Shown piece after piece: positions 56,537 through 64,000 of a stretch of DNA of 64,000 nt (positions within the stretch are counted from its first letter, which is position 1; every line of letters begins with the position of its first letter). Location of the stretch: positions 62,001-126,000 of the forward strand of contig JAGKWU010000014.1 of NCBI GenBank assembly GCA_021151695.1, in the 5' to 3' direction. The position numbers and the translations under genes were made by a program. The notes beneath the pieces are model-generated. The model ran no database searches. It was not told where the DNA came from and was given only the letters and a program-made list of their open reading frames with translations. This DNA is from Cellvibrionaceae bacterium. GTDB taxonomy: Bacteria > Pseudomonadota > Gammaproteobacteria > Pseudomonadales > Cellvibrionaceae.

Positions 56537-56679
56537 AGGTCACCAAGGGCTGTAGGGTTAACCGAAAGTAGCAAAATACGCTACCGGTTGGGCACTTTAG
56601 CGCTACTTGGCAAAAAATAGTAGTAAATGTTGGTGGTCGCGGGCATGCTTGCCCCACTTTTAACAAGGAGATAGATGCT

Positions 56680-59600
56680 ATGCAGTCGCTGTTCAAGATC
56701 CGGGGCTTTTTGCCCTACGTCGTCATGTTGTTTATCAATGCCTTTGTGGACCTGGGGCATAAAATAATAATCCAGAACACCATCTTCAAAATTTACGACG
56801 GCCAAACCCAGGTGATTTTGACGGCGGTGGTTAACGCGCTCATCCTCATTCCTTTTATCTTGCTGTTTTCGCCGGCGGGATTTATTTCCGACAAATATCC
56901 CAAGCAAAAAGTGATGCGCTACAGCGCCTGGTTTGCGCTGGGTGCGGTCTTGCTGATTACCTTTGCTTACTATCAAGGTTGGTTCTGGGCCGCTTTCGCG
57001 CTCACGTTGATTCTTGGCGTTCAGGCTGCGATTTATTCGCCGGCTAAATACGGTTATATCCGTGAACTTGTGGGGGACCAGCAGCTCGCCAACGCGAACG
57101 GCGTAGTGCAAGCGGTGACTATAGTGGCCATTCTCGGCGGCACCTTTGTGTTCTCCGCTTTCTTTGAAAAATTGCTGAGTGGTTTGCGTTTGACTGAGAC
57201 CACAATGCTGGTTAGTCACATAGCGCCTTTGGGTTGGATATTGGTGGGGCTTACCGCATTGGAAGTGCTGCTCTCCTACAATTTGCCAGCCAAGCGCGAG
57301 CGCGACAGCAGCAAACATTTTTCTGCTGGTCAGTTTGTTACTGGCGGCTATCTCAAACAAAATTTAAAAATTATTTCTGGCAAGCGTGCCATCTGGTTGT
57401 CGATTGTTGGCTTGACGATGTTCTGGGCGGTATCGCAAGTTGTGCTAGCTTCGTTTCCTGCTTTTGCGAAAGATGTATTGCACGAACAAGACACGCTGGT
57501 CATTCAAGGCATTCTTGCTTGCACAGGTATTGGTATTATCCTCGGCTCACTCCTGGCTGGACGTCTCTCCAAAAATTATATCGAGTTGGGTTTGATTCCT
57601 GTCAGCGCCCTGGGTTTTGGTGTATTGCTCGGTATGTTGCCGGCACTTACCAGTCACATCCCAATGGCTTTTGCATTTTTGGCGATGGGTGTATTCGGTG
57701 GCCTGTTTATTATTCCGCTCAATGCGCTTATCCAATACCACGCGAAAGAAGATGAGTTGGGCACGGTATTAGCGGGTAATAACTGGGTGCAAAATATCGG
57801 TATGCTCGGCTTTTTAGGCGTGACTATTTTGCTGTCATCTATTGGCATGACCAGCGCGCAATTGTTTGTACTGCTGATGGTAGTTGCACTTGCGGGTGCC
57901 GCTTACACAGTCTATGAATTACCTCACTCATTGACTCGTATAATTGCCAGCTTGCTGGTGTCGGGAAAATACAAAGTGGATGTAGTGGGCTTCGATCATT
58001 TGCCCAAAACCGGCGGTGCTCTGCTGTTGGGTAACCATATCAGCTGGATTGACTGGGCCATAATCCAGATCGCCAGCCCGCGTCCGGTACGCTTTGTCAT
58101 GCTGCGCAGTATTTATGAGCAGTGGTATTTAAAGCCTATTTTCAAATTCTTCGGTGTGATTCCAATTAGCAGTGGCCAGAGCAAAGAGTCCCTGCAAAAA
58201 ATTAATGAATTGTTGAAAGCAGGCGAAGTGGTGTGTCTGTTTCCGGAAGGCGCTATCAGCCGTACTGGCTCGCTCGGATTATTCCACACAGGTTTTGAAC
58301 GTGTAGTGGATGGTGTTGAAGGTGTGATTATTCCTTTCTATCTGCATGGATTGTGGGGCAGCCGTTTGTCGCGTGCCAACAGTGAGAAGTTGCGAAAAAA
58401 TACCGCGCGCGGTTTACGCCGTGAAGTGATTGTCACCTTCGGTAAAGCCTTGCTGGTGGATACCAAAGCCGAAACTCTCAAACAAAAAATATTTGAATTG
58501 TCGTTTGATGCCTGGGAACATCGCGCAGACAGCTTTGATCCATTGCCCCTCGCCTGGATGCGCTCCGCCAAAGAACATTTGGGCGCGCCCTGTGTAATAG
58601 ATACCAATGGTGTAGAACTTAGCCACGGAAAAATGATGGCTGCAGTAGCGACTTTTGCACGCAGCATGCGCAAGATCGACCGCGAAAAAAATGTGGCGAT
58701 TTTATTACCTGCCAGCAGCGCCGCCATCATTGCCAACATGGCTGTGATGTTGAATGGCCAAACGGCAGTCAACTTGAACTTTACGACCAGTGTTGCCGCT
58801 GTGCAGGCAGGCGCGAAGAATGCCGGCATTAAAACCGTGTATACCTCAGAAAAATTTATCGATAAATTAAACAGCAAGGGCCTGGATACTGCTGCGATGC
58901 TACAAGGCCTCAATGTAATCTATCTGGAAGATCTGCAAAAACAATTACCCAAAGCCTTTTTGTTGTTCAGCTTTTTGCTTACCCGCGTTCTGTCAGCTAA
59001 TGCCTTCTATCGTCTGTTTGGCCACAAAGTTAGCGTTAATGATCCGGCGGCTATTTTGTTCTCCAGCGGCAGTGAAGGCACACCCAAAGGTATTGTGCTC
59101 AGCCATCGCAACTTTATGGCGAACATCAAACAAATTAGCGATGTATTGAAAACTCGCGATGACGATGTGGTTATGGGTTCTCTGCCGCCCTTCCACTCTT
59201 TTGGTTTGACAGTAACGACTTTTCTGCCGTTGATTGAGGGTATCAGCGTTGTCTGCCATCCCGATCCTACGGATGTCGTGAATATCGCGAAAGCAGTTTC
59301 GCGCAACAATGTCACCATCATGTGTGCAACGGCGACGTTCTTGCGTCTGTACAGCAAAAATAAAAAAGTGCAGCCATTGATGCTTGATTCGTTGCGCATC
59401 GTAGTGGCGGGTGCAGAAAAGCTCTCTAACGATGTGCGCGAAGAATTCCACAGTAAATTTAATAAAGTGATCTACGAGGGCTACGGTGCTACTGAAACTA
59501 CACCTGTAGCCAGTGTGAATATTCCCGACCAACTGGATTCTGGCGATTGGCATGTGCAGGTGGGTAGCAAGCTGGGCACCGTAGGTTTGCCATTGCCAGG

Positions 59601-60138
59601 TTGCTCATTCCGTATTGTTGATCCTGTGAGCATGCAAACATTGCCCGTCAATGAAGACGGTTTGATTTTGATTTCCGGTACGCAAGTGATGATGGGTTAT
59701 TTGAATGACGACGAAAAAACCCGTTCGGTTATTGTCGAGCTGGATGGTCGCCGCTGGTACAAAACCGGTGACAAAGGCCATGTGGATAGCGATGGCTTCC
59801 TGACGATTGTTGATCGCTACTCGCGCTTCGCCAAACTCGGTGGTGAAATGATTAGCCTGGGTGCGGTAGAGCAAGAAATTAAAAAGGTGATTAGCGAACC
59901 AGATGTGGAATTAGTAGCGGTCAATATCCCTGATGAGAAAAAAGGCGAGCAAGTAGTATTGCTGACAACGCTCGCTATTGAGGCGGATGAATTGCGCAAA
60001 CGCCTGTTGGAGATCAATACCAGTGCCATGATGATTCCTTCCAGTGTGTTTACGCTGGAGGCGATTCCGAAACTCGGTAGCGGTAAAACTGATTTCGGCA
60101 AGGCCAAGCAAGTAGCACTCGAACTGTCTGCAGCATAA
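56680..60138 (+). CDS. LplT-Aas type fusion: lysophospholipid transporter, acyltransferase and acyl-ACP synthetase
   Basis: A 1152-residue inner-membrane protein in three parts: an MFS transporter (about 1-420) like LplT, which flips lysophospholipid inward; a PlsC acyltransferase (about 430-620) with NHISWID (H453-x4-D458); and an AMP-forming acyl ligase (about 640-1152) with SSGSEGTPKG at 795-804, YGATETTP and TGDKG. In E. coli these are two proteins, LplT and Aas (2-acylglycerophosphoethanolamine acyltransferase / acyl-ACP synthetase); here they are joined, as in some other proteobacteria. Together they would re-acylate lysophosphatidylethanolamine. AAGGAG precedes ATG. It is followed after 17 bases by the lipoprotein gene. 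Confidence 0.93.
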   Translation: MQSLFKIRGFLPYVVMLFINAFVDLGHKIIIQNTIFKIYDGQTQVILTAVVNALILIPFILLFSPAGFISDKYPKQKVMRYSAWFALGAVLLITFAYYQGWFWAAFALTLILGVQAAIYSPAKYGYIRELVGDQQLANANGVVQAVTIVAILGGTFVFSAFFEKLLSGLRLTETTMLVSHIAPLGWILVGLTALEVLLSYNLPAKRERDSSKHFSAGQFVTGGYLKQNLKIISGKRAIWLSIVGLTMFWAVSQVVLASFPAFAKDVLHEQDTLVIQGILACTGIGIILGSLLAGRLSKNYIELGLIPVSALGFGVLLGMLPALTSHIPMAFAFLAMGVFGGLFIIPLNALIQYHAKEDELGTVLAGNNWVQNIGMLGFLGVTILLSSIGMTSAQLFVLLMVVALAGAAYTVYELPHSLTRIIASLLVSGKYKVDVVGFDHLPKTGGALLLGNHISWIDWAIIQIASPRPVRFVMLRSIYEQWYLKPIFKFFGVIPISSGQSKESLQKINELLKAGEVVCLFPEGAISRTGSLGLFHTGFERVVDGVEGVIIPFYLHGLWGSRLSRANSEKLRKNTARGLRREVIVTFGKALLVDTKAETLKQKIFELSFDAWEHRADSFDPLPLAWMRSAKEHLGAPCVIDTNGVELSHGKMMAAVATFARSMRKIDREKNVAILLPASSAAIIANMAVMLNGQTAVNLNFTTSVAAVQAGAKNAGIKTVYTSEKFIDKLNSKGLDTAAMLQGLNVIYLEDLQKQLPKAFLLFSFLLTRVLSANAFYRLFGHKVSVNDPAAILFSSGSEGTPKGIVLSHRNFMANIKQISDVLKTRDDDVVMGSLPPFHSFGLTVTTFLPLIEGISVVCHPDPTDVVNIAKAVSRNNVTIMCATATFLRLYSKNKKVQPLMLDSLRIVVAGAEKLSNDVREEFHSKFNKVIYEGYGATETTPVASVNIPDQLDSGDWHVQVGSKLGTVGLPLPGCSFRIVDPVSMQTLPVNEDGLILISGTQVMMGYLNDDEKTRSVIVELDGRRWYKTGDKGHVDSDGFLTIVDRYSRFAKLGGEMISLGAVEQEIKKVISEPDVELVAVNIPDEKKGEQVVLLTTLAIEADELRKRLLEINTSAMMIPSSVFTLEAIPKLGSGKTDFGKAKQVALELSAA

Positions 60139-60155
60139 AACTGAGGAATACCTTT

Positions 60156-61046
60156 ATGAAGCTTTGGATAAAATGGTTGCGTTGTTTTTCGGTTGGTTTA
60201 TCGCTGATGTTATCCATGAGTATTTTGGTGGGTTGTGCATCCAGCCACCAAAAAACCAGCAAAAGTAGTGTGGTGGATTATCTATACCCAAAATCATCCA
60301 AGGTAAATATTGAGCCATCGGTGCCGCTGTTAAAACTGCCAATCAAATTGGGCATAGCCTTTGTGCCAGAGGCTTCGGTGCTCAATGATAGCTACAGCTT
60401 TTGGGCGGGAAGCTCGGCGAGTGACTCGGCGCTTACTGAAACCCGCAAGATGAAAATTATCGAGGCTATGTCAGCCCATTTTAAAAAATATCCATTTATT
60501 GGCGAGATACAACAGATCCCTTCTAACTATTTAACGCCAGGGGGAAGCTTTGCCAATCTGGATCAAATTAAAACCATGTACGGCATAGATGTGATTGCGC
60601 TGGTCTCCCATGATCAGGTGCAATTTACCGACGAAGGCTTGCTGTCATTTAGTTATTGGACCTTGGTGGGCGTCTACGTTGTCTCAGGTGAGAAAAATGA
60701 TACCAGCACGCTTATAGATACAGCGGTTTACGACATTGCCAGCCGCAAACTTTTATTTCGCGCTCCCGGTATTAGTAATGTAAAAGGACGTTCGACACCG
60801 GTAAACCTGAGTGAAGAATTGCGCAATGACAGTATCAAAGGTTTCGAGTCGGCAACTGTACAAATGATTGCCAACCTGGATGCACAATTGGCGAGCTTCC
60901 GTGAAAAAGTCAAAGAAAATCCGGAGCAAGTTAAGGTCATCAAATCGGCAAGTTATTCTGGCGGCGGTGGCGGTGCGCTGGATATATGGACGCTGGTCGC
61001 TATGGTATTTGCCGCAGTGGTTGTGCGCAGGATCAGTAAGCCATGA
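60156..61046 (+). CDS. Rhombosortase-target-type lipoprotein (GlyGly-CTERM-like)
   Basis: A 296-residue lipoprotein with lipobox SILVGC (Cys27) and a C-terminal tail SGGGGGALDIWTLVAMVF followed by AAVVVRRISKP: glycine run, hydrophobic helix, basic end. This is the 'rhombotarget lipoprotein' layout (TIGR04179-like), normally next to a rhombosortase gene. No rhombosortase is visible here. The central domain (PIKLGIAFVPEASVL, MYGIDVIALVSHDQVQF) has unknown function. It begins 17 bases after the LplT-Aas fusion, so they may be co-transcribed. ATG follows GAGGAA. Confidence 0.85.
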   Translation: MKLWIKWLRCFSVGLSLMLSMSILVGCASSHQKTSKSSVVDYLYPKSSKVNIEPSVPLLKLPIKLGIAFVPEASVLNDSYSFWAGSSASDSALTETRKMKIIEAMSAHFKKYPFIGEIQQIPSNYLTPGGSFANLDQIKTMYGIDVIALVSHDQVQFTDEGLLSFSYWTLVGVYVVSGEKNDTSTLIDTAVYDIASRKLLFRAPGISNVKGRSTPVNLSEELRNDSIKGFESATVQMIANLDAQLASFREKVKENPEQVKVIKSASYSGGGGGALDIWTLVAMVFAAVVVRRISKP

Positions 61047-61141
61047 TGCGCTATCTGTTATTGGTGTTTGCGTTGGAGTTGGCGATGGGATTGGATGAAA
61101 ATGTATTTCGTATTGGTCGGAGTTTATTTTTGCCGCAATAA
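61043..61141 (+). CDS. Overlapping 32-codon ORF after the lipoprotein gene
   Basis: ATG 61043 overlaps the lipoprotein stop (ATGA). The 32-residue peptide starts MMRYLLLVFALELAMG, a hydrophobic stretch, and ends RSLFLPQ. It may be a coupled small membrane peptide or the remnant of a longer gene (a rhombosortase is usual at this spot, but the peptide is too short to test). A terminator follows directly. Confidence 0.4.
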   Translation: MMRYLLLVFALELAMGLDENVFRIGRSLFLPQ

Positions 61142-61143
61142 AA

Positions 61144-61178
61144 AAGCCCGGTATTCCACCAGGCTTATTGGTCTTTTT
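61144..61178. terminator. Terminator between the lipoprotein unit and algR
   Basis: Stem AAGCC / GGCTT with inner GGT / ACC, then TATTGGTCTTTTTATTTT. Also precedes the convergent algR stop, where an A run lies on the other strand. Confidence 0.65.
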
Positions 61179-61186
61179 ATTTTAGG

Positions 61187-61924
61187 TTACATAAATTTCA
61201 ATAATTCCTTCACGCTGCTTACATGGCGGCGGCTGATGATGGGACGCTGGTCGGTATCCGCCAAACGGATTTGATGCTGGCCCTGGGTTGCGCGCTCGAT
61301 GGCTTCAATATGTTTTACAGAGACAAGTGCGTTGCGGTGGATACGGATAAAACGCGGTGCAAATTCTTCTTCCAGTTCCTTAAGAGTTTCATCTAACAAA
61401 TGTTCGCCATTGCGATGGAATACGGTGACGTATTTGTGGTCGGCAACGAAGTAGCGCACATCTTCCAGGGGAATTAACTCTATGCCACGACGGGTTTTTG
61501 CACTGATATGTGTGCGAGTTGTTTTGGGGTCGGATGTGGTTGGCTGAACCACGGCCAACTGAACCTTGTTGAGTTTTTGTGCTTTGGCGAGGGCTTCCTG
61601 CAACTGCTCTGCTTTGATGGGTTTGAGCAGATAACCCACGGCGCTGGTGCCGAAAGCATCCAGTGCGTATTGATCGAAGGCGGTACAAAAAATAATGGCT
61701 GGCGGGCATTCGAGCGCACTTATCTCGTGGGCCAGGGCCAAGCCATCTTTGCCGGGCATGCGCACATCCAATAGCACTACATCCGGGTCATGCTCATCTA
61801 TAGCGGCCAGTGCTGATTCGGCGTCTTCTGCTTCCCCGACCAGATGATGCTCTTCGAGCTTTTCGATCATGCGGGCCAGGCGCTGGCGGGCCAGGGGTTC
61901 GTCATCAACAATTAAAATTTCCAT
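61187..61924 (-). CDS. algR: LytTR response regulator AlgR
   Basis: A 245-residue DNA-binding response regulator. The receiver domain (1-120) has the acidic pair DDE at 7-9, phospho-acceptor D53 in LLDVRMPG and K102 in LLKPIKAEQL; the LytTR domain (about 140-245) includes FVADHKYVTVFHRNGEHL and FIRIHRNALVSV. In Pseudomonas AlgR controls alginate and twitching motility with AlgZ/FimS; the target here is unknown. It follows algZ by 16 bases. The algZ-algR pair beside argH repeats the Pseudomonas gene order, which supports the name. Confidence 0.9.
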   Translation of the reverse strand: MEILIVDDEPLARQRLARMIEKLEEHHLVGEAEDAESALAAIDEHDPDVVLLDVRMPGKDGLALAHEISALECPPAIIFCTAFDQYALDAFGTSAVGYLLKPIKAEQLQEALAKAQKLNKVQLAVVQPTTSDPKTTRTHISAKTRRGIELIPLEDVRYFVADHKYVTVFHRNGEHLLDETLKELEEEFAPRFIRIHRNALVSVKHIEAIERATQGQHQIRLADTDQRPIISRRHVSSVKELLKFM

Positions 61925-61940
61925 CTTTTAACTCATGGCA

Positions 61941-63092
61941 TTAGTTGACTGGAGCTGAAAACTTCAGCGGACAGAAAATATAGGTAGTAAACAAACCATT
62001 CTCGGCGCTCGACGACAGGCGCGCGCCATCGCCATAGTGTACGCGCAAACGGTGGCGAATATTATCCAGCGCCATACGGTTATGGCGTTGTTCATTGGGA
62101 TTGTGACGCTGTTCATTGGCGTCAGAGTTGTTACCGGTTGGGGTGGTTACTTTTTTTCCTAGTGGATAGGGATTGGTAATGGCCACCATCAATTGATTTT
62201 TGGCTTGCGAAATTTTGATGGTCACAGTACCACCTTTGGGCATAGGTTCTATGCCGTGGAAGATGGCATTTTCCACCAGGGGTTGCAGCATGAGGCTGGG
62301 GATTTTGATGCGAGGATCCAGAGTGGCAATTTGCCAGTCCACCGTCAAACGCTTACCCATACGCAGTTGTTCTATCTCCAGATAGCGACGGCAAAGGGTC
62401 AGTTCGCGCTCCAGTGGAATCAGTGCCGGTTCGGCCAGGCTCGCGCGGAAAAGTTCGGCCAAATCTTCAATAACGCGCTCGGCCGTATCCGGGTCGGAGC
62501 CAATCAGGCTGGCGATGCTATTCATACTGTTAAACAAAAAATGCGGGCGTATGCGCGACTGCAATGCCTGTATACGCGCTTGCAGTTCGGCCTGCTGCTG
62601 GTTGCGCAGTGCCTGTTGCAGATAGAGATAGCGCAGGGCTATGCCGGCCAGAATGGCGGCGGTAATCAGGTTTTCGAGCAGGCGCCAACCGTTAATAAAG
62701 AGATGTGTTCCTGGCAGACGACCGGGATTGAGCAGTTGCAGGGCTATTTGGCCCACCACTGATAACAACAGTGTCGTTAGCAGCACCGTACCATAGGCGG
62801 CCAGTCCGGCGCGCACAGGCGTCCAGCGGCGCAACCAGGGGCGCAGGCGGCAGATGATGGCGCCGCTCAGCAGGCATATCCATTGGATCTGAAAGGAGTA
62901 GAGCGCAAGCAGATCCCAGTCGAAGATAGGCAGCATAGAGCTGTTAAGACTGAGTAGTATGGAAATCAGCTCGGCGGCCAGCACCATCAGCAGTACCGAC
63001 TGGGCATTGCACAGGTTGGGCAGGAACTCCCCGAGGGGCCGGCCATTGTGCAAAGGATTATTGTGCTTGGGATTGTGCTTTAGGTCAGTCAC
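61941..63092 (-). CDS. algZ: Sensor histidine kinase AlgZ/FimS
   Basis: A 383-residue inner-membrane kinase. Four hydrophobic segments (about 30-155) are followed by the LytS-type His_kinase domain with phospho-acceptor His about 184 in RIRPHFLFNSMNSI and a C-terminal ATPase domain with the N-box QPLVENAIFHGI. An insert with the repeated NEQRHN (about 338-352) sits between ATPase motifs. GTG 63092 is preceded by GGAG and is preferred over a TTG seven codons upstream. It is transcribed with algR and divergent from argH, as in Pseudomonas. Confidence 0.9.
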   Translation of the reverse strand: MTDLKHNPKHNNPLHNGRPLGEFLPNLCNAQSVLLMVLAAELISILLSLNSSMLPIFDWDLLALYSFQIQWICLLSGAIICRLRPWLRRWTPVRAGLAAYGTVLLTTLLLSVVGQIALQLLNPGRLPGTHLFINGWRLLENLITAAILAGIALRYLYLQQALRNQQQAELQARIQALQSRIRPHFLFNSMNSIASLIGSDPDTAERVIEDLAELFRASLAEPALIPLERELTLCRRYLEIEQLRMGKRLTVDWQIATLDPRIKIPSLMLQPLVENAIFHGIEPMPKGGTVTIKISQAKNQLMVAITNPYPLGKKVTTPTGNNSDANEQRHNPNEQRHNRMALDNIRHRLRVHYGDGARLSSSAENGLFTTYIFCPLKFSAPVN

Positions 63093-63219
63093 GGTGGCTC
63101 CAGCGCCAGTCAAATAGGGCTATAATGCCCGACTTTTATTTTCTCATACCCCAACTTGCCCCATTTTGTGGGTTTGTTTGCATCACTTTTTTCGTGCATC
63201 ACATATAGGAACTTGCCAC

Positions 63220-64000
63220 ATGAGCCAGAACGACCAGCCCATTAAACCCTGGGGCGGCCGCTTTACCGAAGCGACCGATGCCTTTGTTGAGCGTTTTACC
63301 GCCTCCGTGGGCTTCGACTATCGCTTGTACCACCACGATATCAACGGCTCTATCGCCCATGCCACCATGCTCGCCAAAGTTGGTGTACTCACCGACGCCG
63401 AGCGCGACCAGATCATCACCGGCCTGGAAGAGATACGTGCAGAAATCGTTGCGGGCAAGTTCAACTGGTCGATCAGTCTCGAAGATGTGCACATGAACAT
63501 CGAGCATGTGCTCACCCAGCGCATTGGCATTACCGGCAAAAAGCTTCATACCGGCCGTTCGCGCAACGATCAAGTGGCCACCGATATACGCCTTTATTTG
63601 CGCGATGAAATCGACGCAATCGCCAAAGAGCTAACCCGCCTGCAACAGGGCCTGTTGAGTGTAGCCGAGCGCGAGGCCGACACCATCATGCCGGGCTTTA
63701 CTCATTTGCAAACTGCGCAGCCGGTGACCTTTGGCCACCATTTGCTGGCCTGGTTTGAGATGCTGCAGCGCGACTACAGCCGTCTGTTGGATTGCCGCAA
63801 GCGCATGAACCAACTGCCATTGGGCGCCGCTGCATTGGCTGGTACTACCTATCCGATTGATCGTGCCTATACCGCGCAACTGCTGGGCTTTGATGCGCCC
63901 ACCGAAAACTCGCTGGATTCCGTGAGCGACCGCGATTTTGCGATTGAATTCTCCAGCTTCGCCTCCGTGCTGATGATGCACTTGTCGCGCTTCAGTGAAG
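63220..64000 (+). CDS. argH: Argininosuccinate lyase, 3' part beyond the window
   Basis: The first 260 residues of the enzyme that splits argininosuccinate into arginine and fumarate, the last step of arginine synthesis. WGGRFTE at the N-terminus, SLEDVHMNIE, TGRSRNDQVATD and MPGFTHLQTAQPV are family motifs. Translation stays open to the right edge; the signature SSxMPxKxNP loop lies beyond the window. ATG 63220 follows a weak ribosome site. A TATAAT hexamer at 63121-63126 could be its -10 box. Confidence 0.96.
   Translation, partial: MSQNDQPIKPWGGRFTEATDAFVERFTASVGFDYRLYHHDINGSIAHATMLAKVGVLTDAERDQIITGLEEIRAEIVAGKFNWSISLEDVHMNIEHVLTQRIGITGKKLHTGRSRNDQVATDIRLYLRDEIDAIAKELTRLQQGLLSVAEREADTIMPGFTHLQTAQPVTFGHHLLAWFEMLQRDYSRLLDCRKRMNQLPLGAAALAGTTYPIDRAYTAQLLGFDAPTENSLDSVSDRDFAIEFSSFASVLMMHLSRFSE

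Overview
The window looks like a chromosomal segment of a plant-polysaccharide-degrading gammaproteobacterium, most likely Cellvibrio or a close relative. The grounds are secreted GH5, GH9, GH26 and GH30 enzymes with serine-rich linkers and CBM10/CBM2 modules, very large TonB-dependent receptors, GlyGly-CTERM-like tails, and an argH / AlgZ-AlgR arrangement as in Pseudomonas. This is inference from protein families; no species search was run. No rRNA, tRNA, CRISPR array, insertion sequence or prophage was seen.

Layout. (1) 1-5.5 kb: a five-gene plus-strand operon of diguanylate cyclase (cut by the window edge), cupredoxin-like protein, GGDEF/EAL protein, DUF3034 protein and truncated-haemoglobin lipoprotein, joining c-di-GMP turnover to redox or gas-binding proteins. 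(2) 5.6-9.8 kb: GH9 glucanase, ferredoxin fdxA and a GH5 endoglucanase. (3) 9.9-21.6 kb, minus strand: a mannan-type uptake and degradation locus, read as GH26 mannanase lipoprotein with three tandem C-terminal modules, then TonB receptor 2, TonB receptor 1 and a flavin-dependent halogenase-like protein. Paired 14-bp sites (consensus TGWWACCGRTTACA) precede the GH26 gene and TonB receptor 1, and recur before a GH5 mannanase at 50 kb, suggesting one regulon under a LacI-type repressor. (4) 22-28.4 kb: CobW-family GTPase, fadE, a small unknown protein and a GAF-GGDEF-EAL protein.

(5) 28.6-34.8 kb: nitrogen assimilation, with moaA-moaB on the minus strand and, divergently, cobA-nirB-nirD behind a near-perfect sigma-54 promoter. 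(6) 35-42 kb: a DUF1919 protein, a 1470-residue subtilisin-like protease whose GlyGly-CTERM-like tail runs in frame into an almost complete cyanase with all three catalytic residues, and a GH30 enzyme. This fusion is the most unusual object in the window. (7) 42.2-49.5 kb: a four-repeat COG4315-type lipoprotein, a c-type cytochrome lipoprotein and a haem-motif outer-membrane barrel, facing an ECF sigma / anti-sigma / leucine-rich-repeat / porin operon. (8) 50-56.5 kb: GH5 mannanase with CBM10 and CBM2, a GNAT enzyme, a secreted FG-GAP-like protein, a broken DUF998-like gene, an M48 metalloprotease and an XRE regulator. (9) 56.7-64 kb: an LplT-Aas-type fusion for phospholipid repair, a rhombosortase-target-type lipoprotein followed by an overlapping 32-codon ORF, AlgR and AlgZ, and the start of argH.

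Start codons were moved from the longest possible frame wherever a ribosome-binding site or family alignment favoured an inner start; the entries say so.
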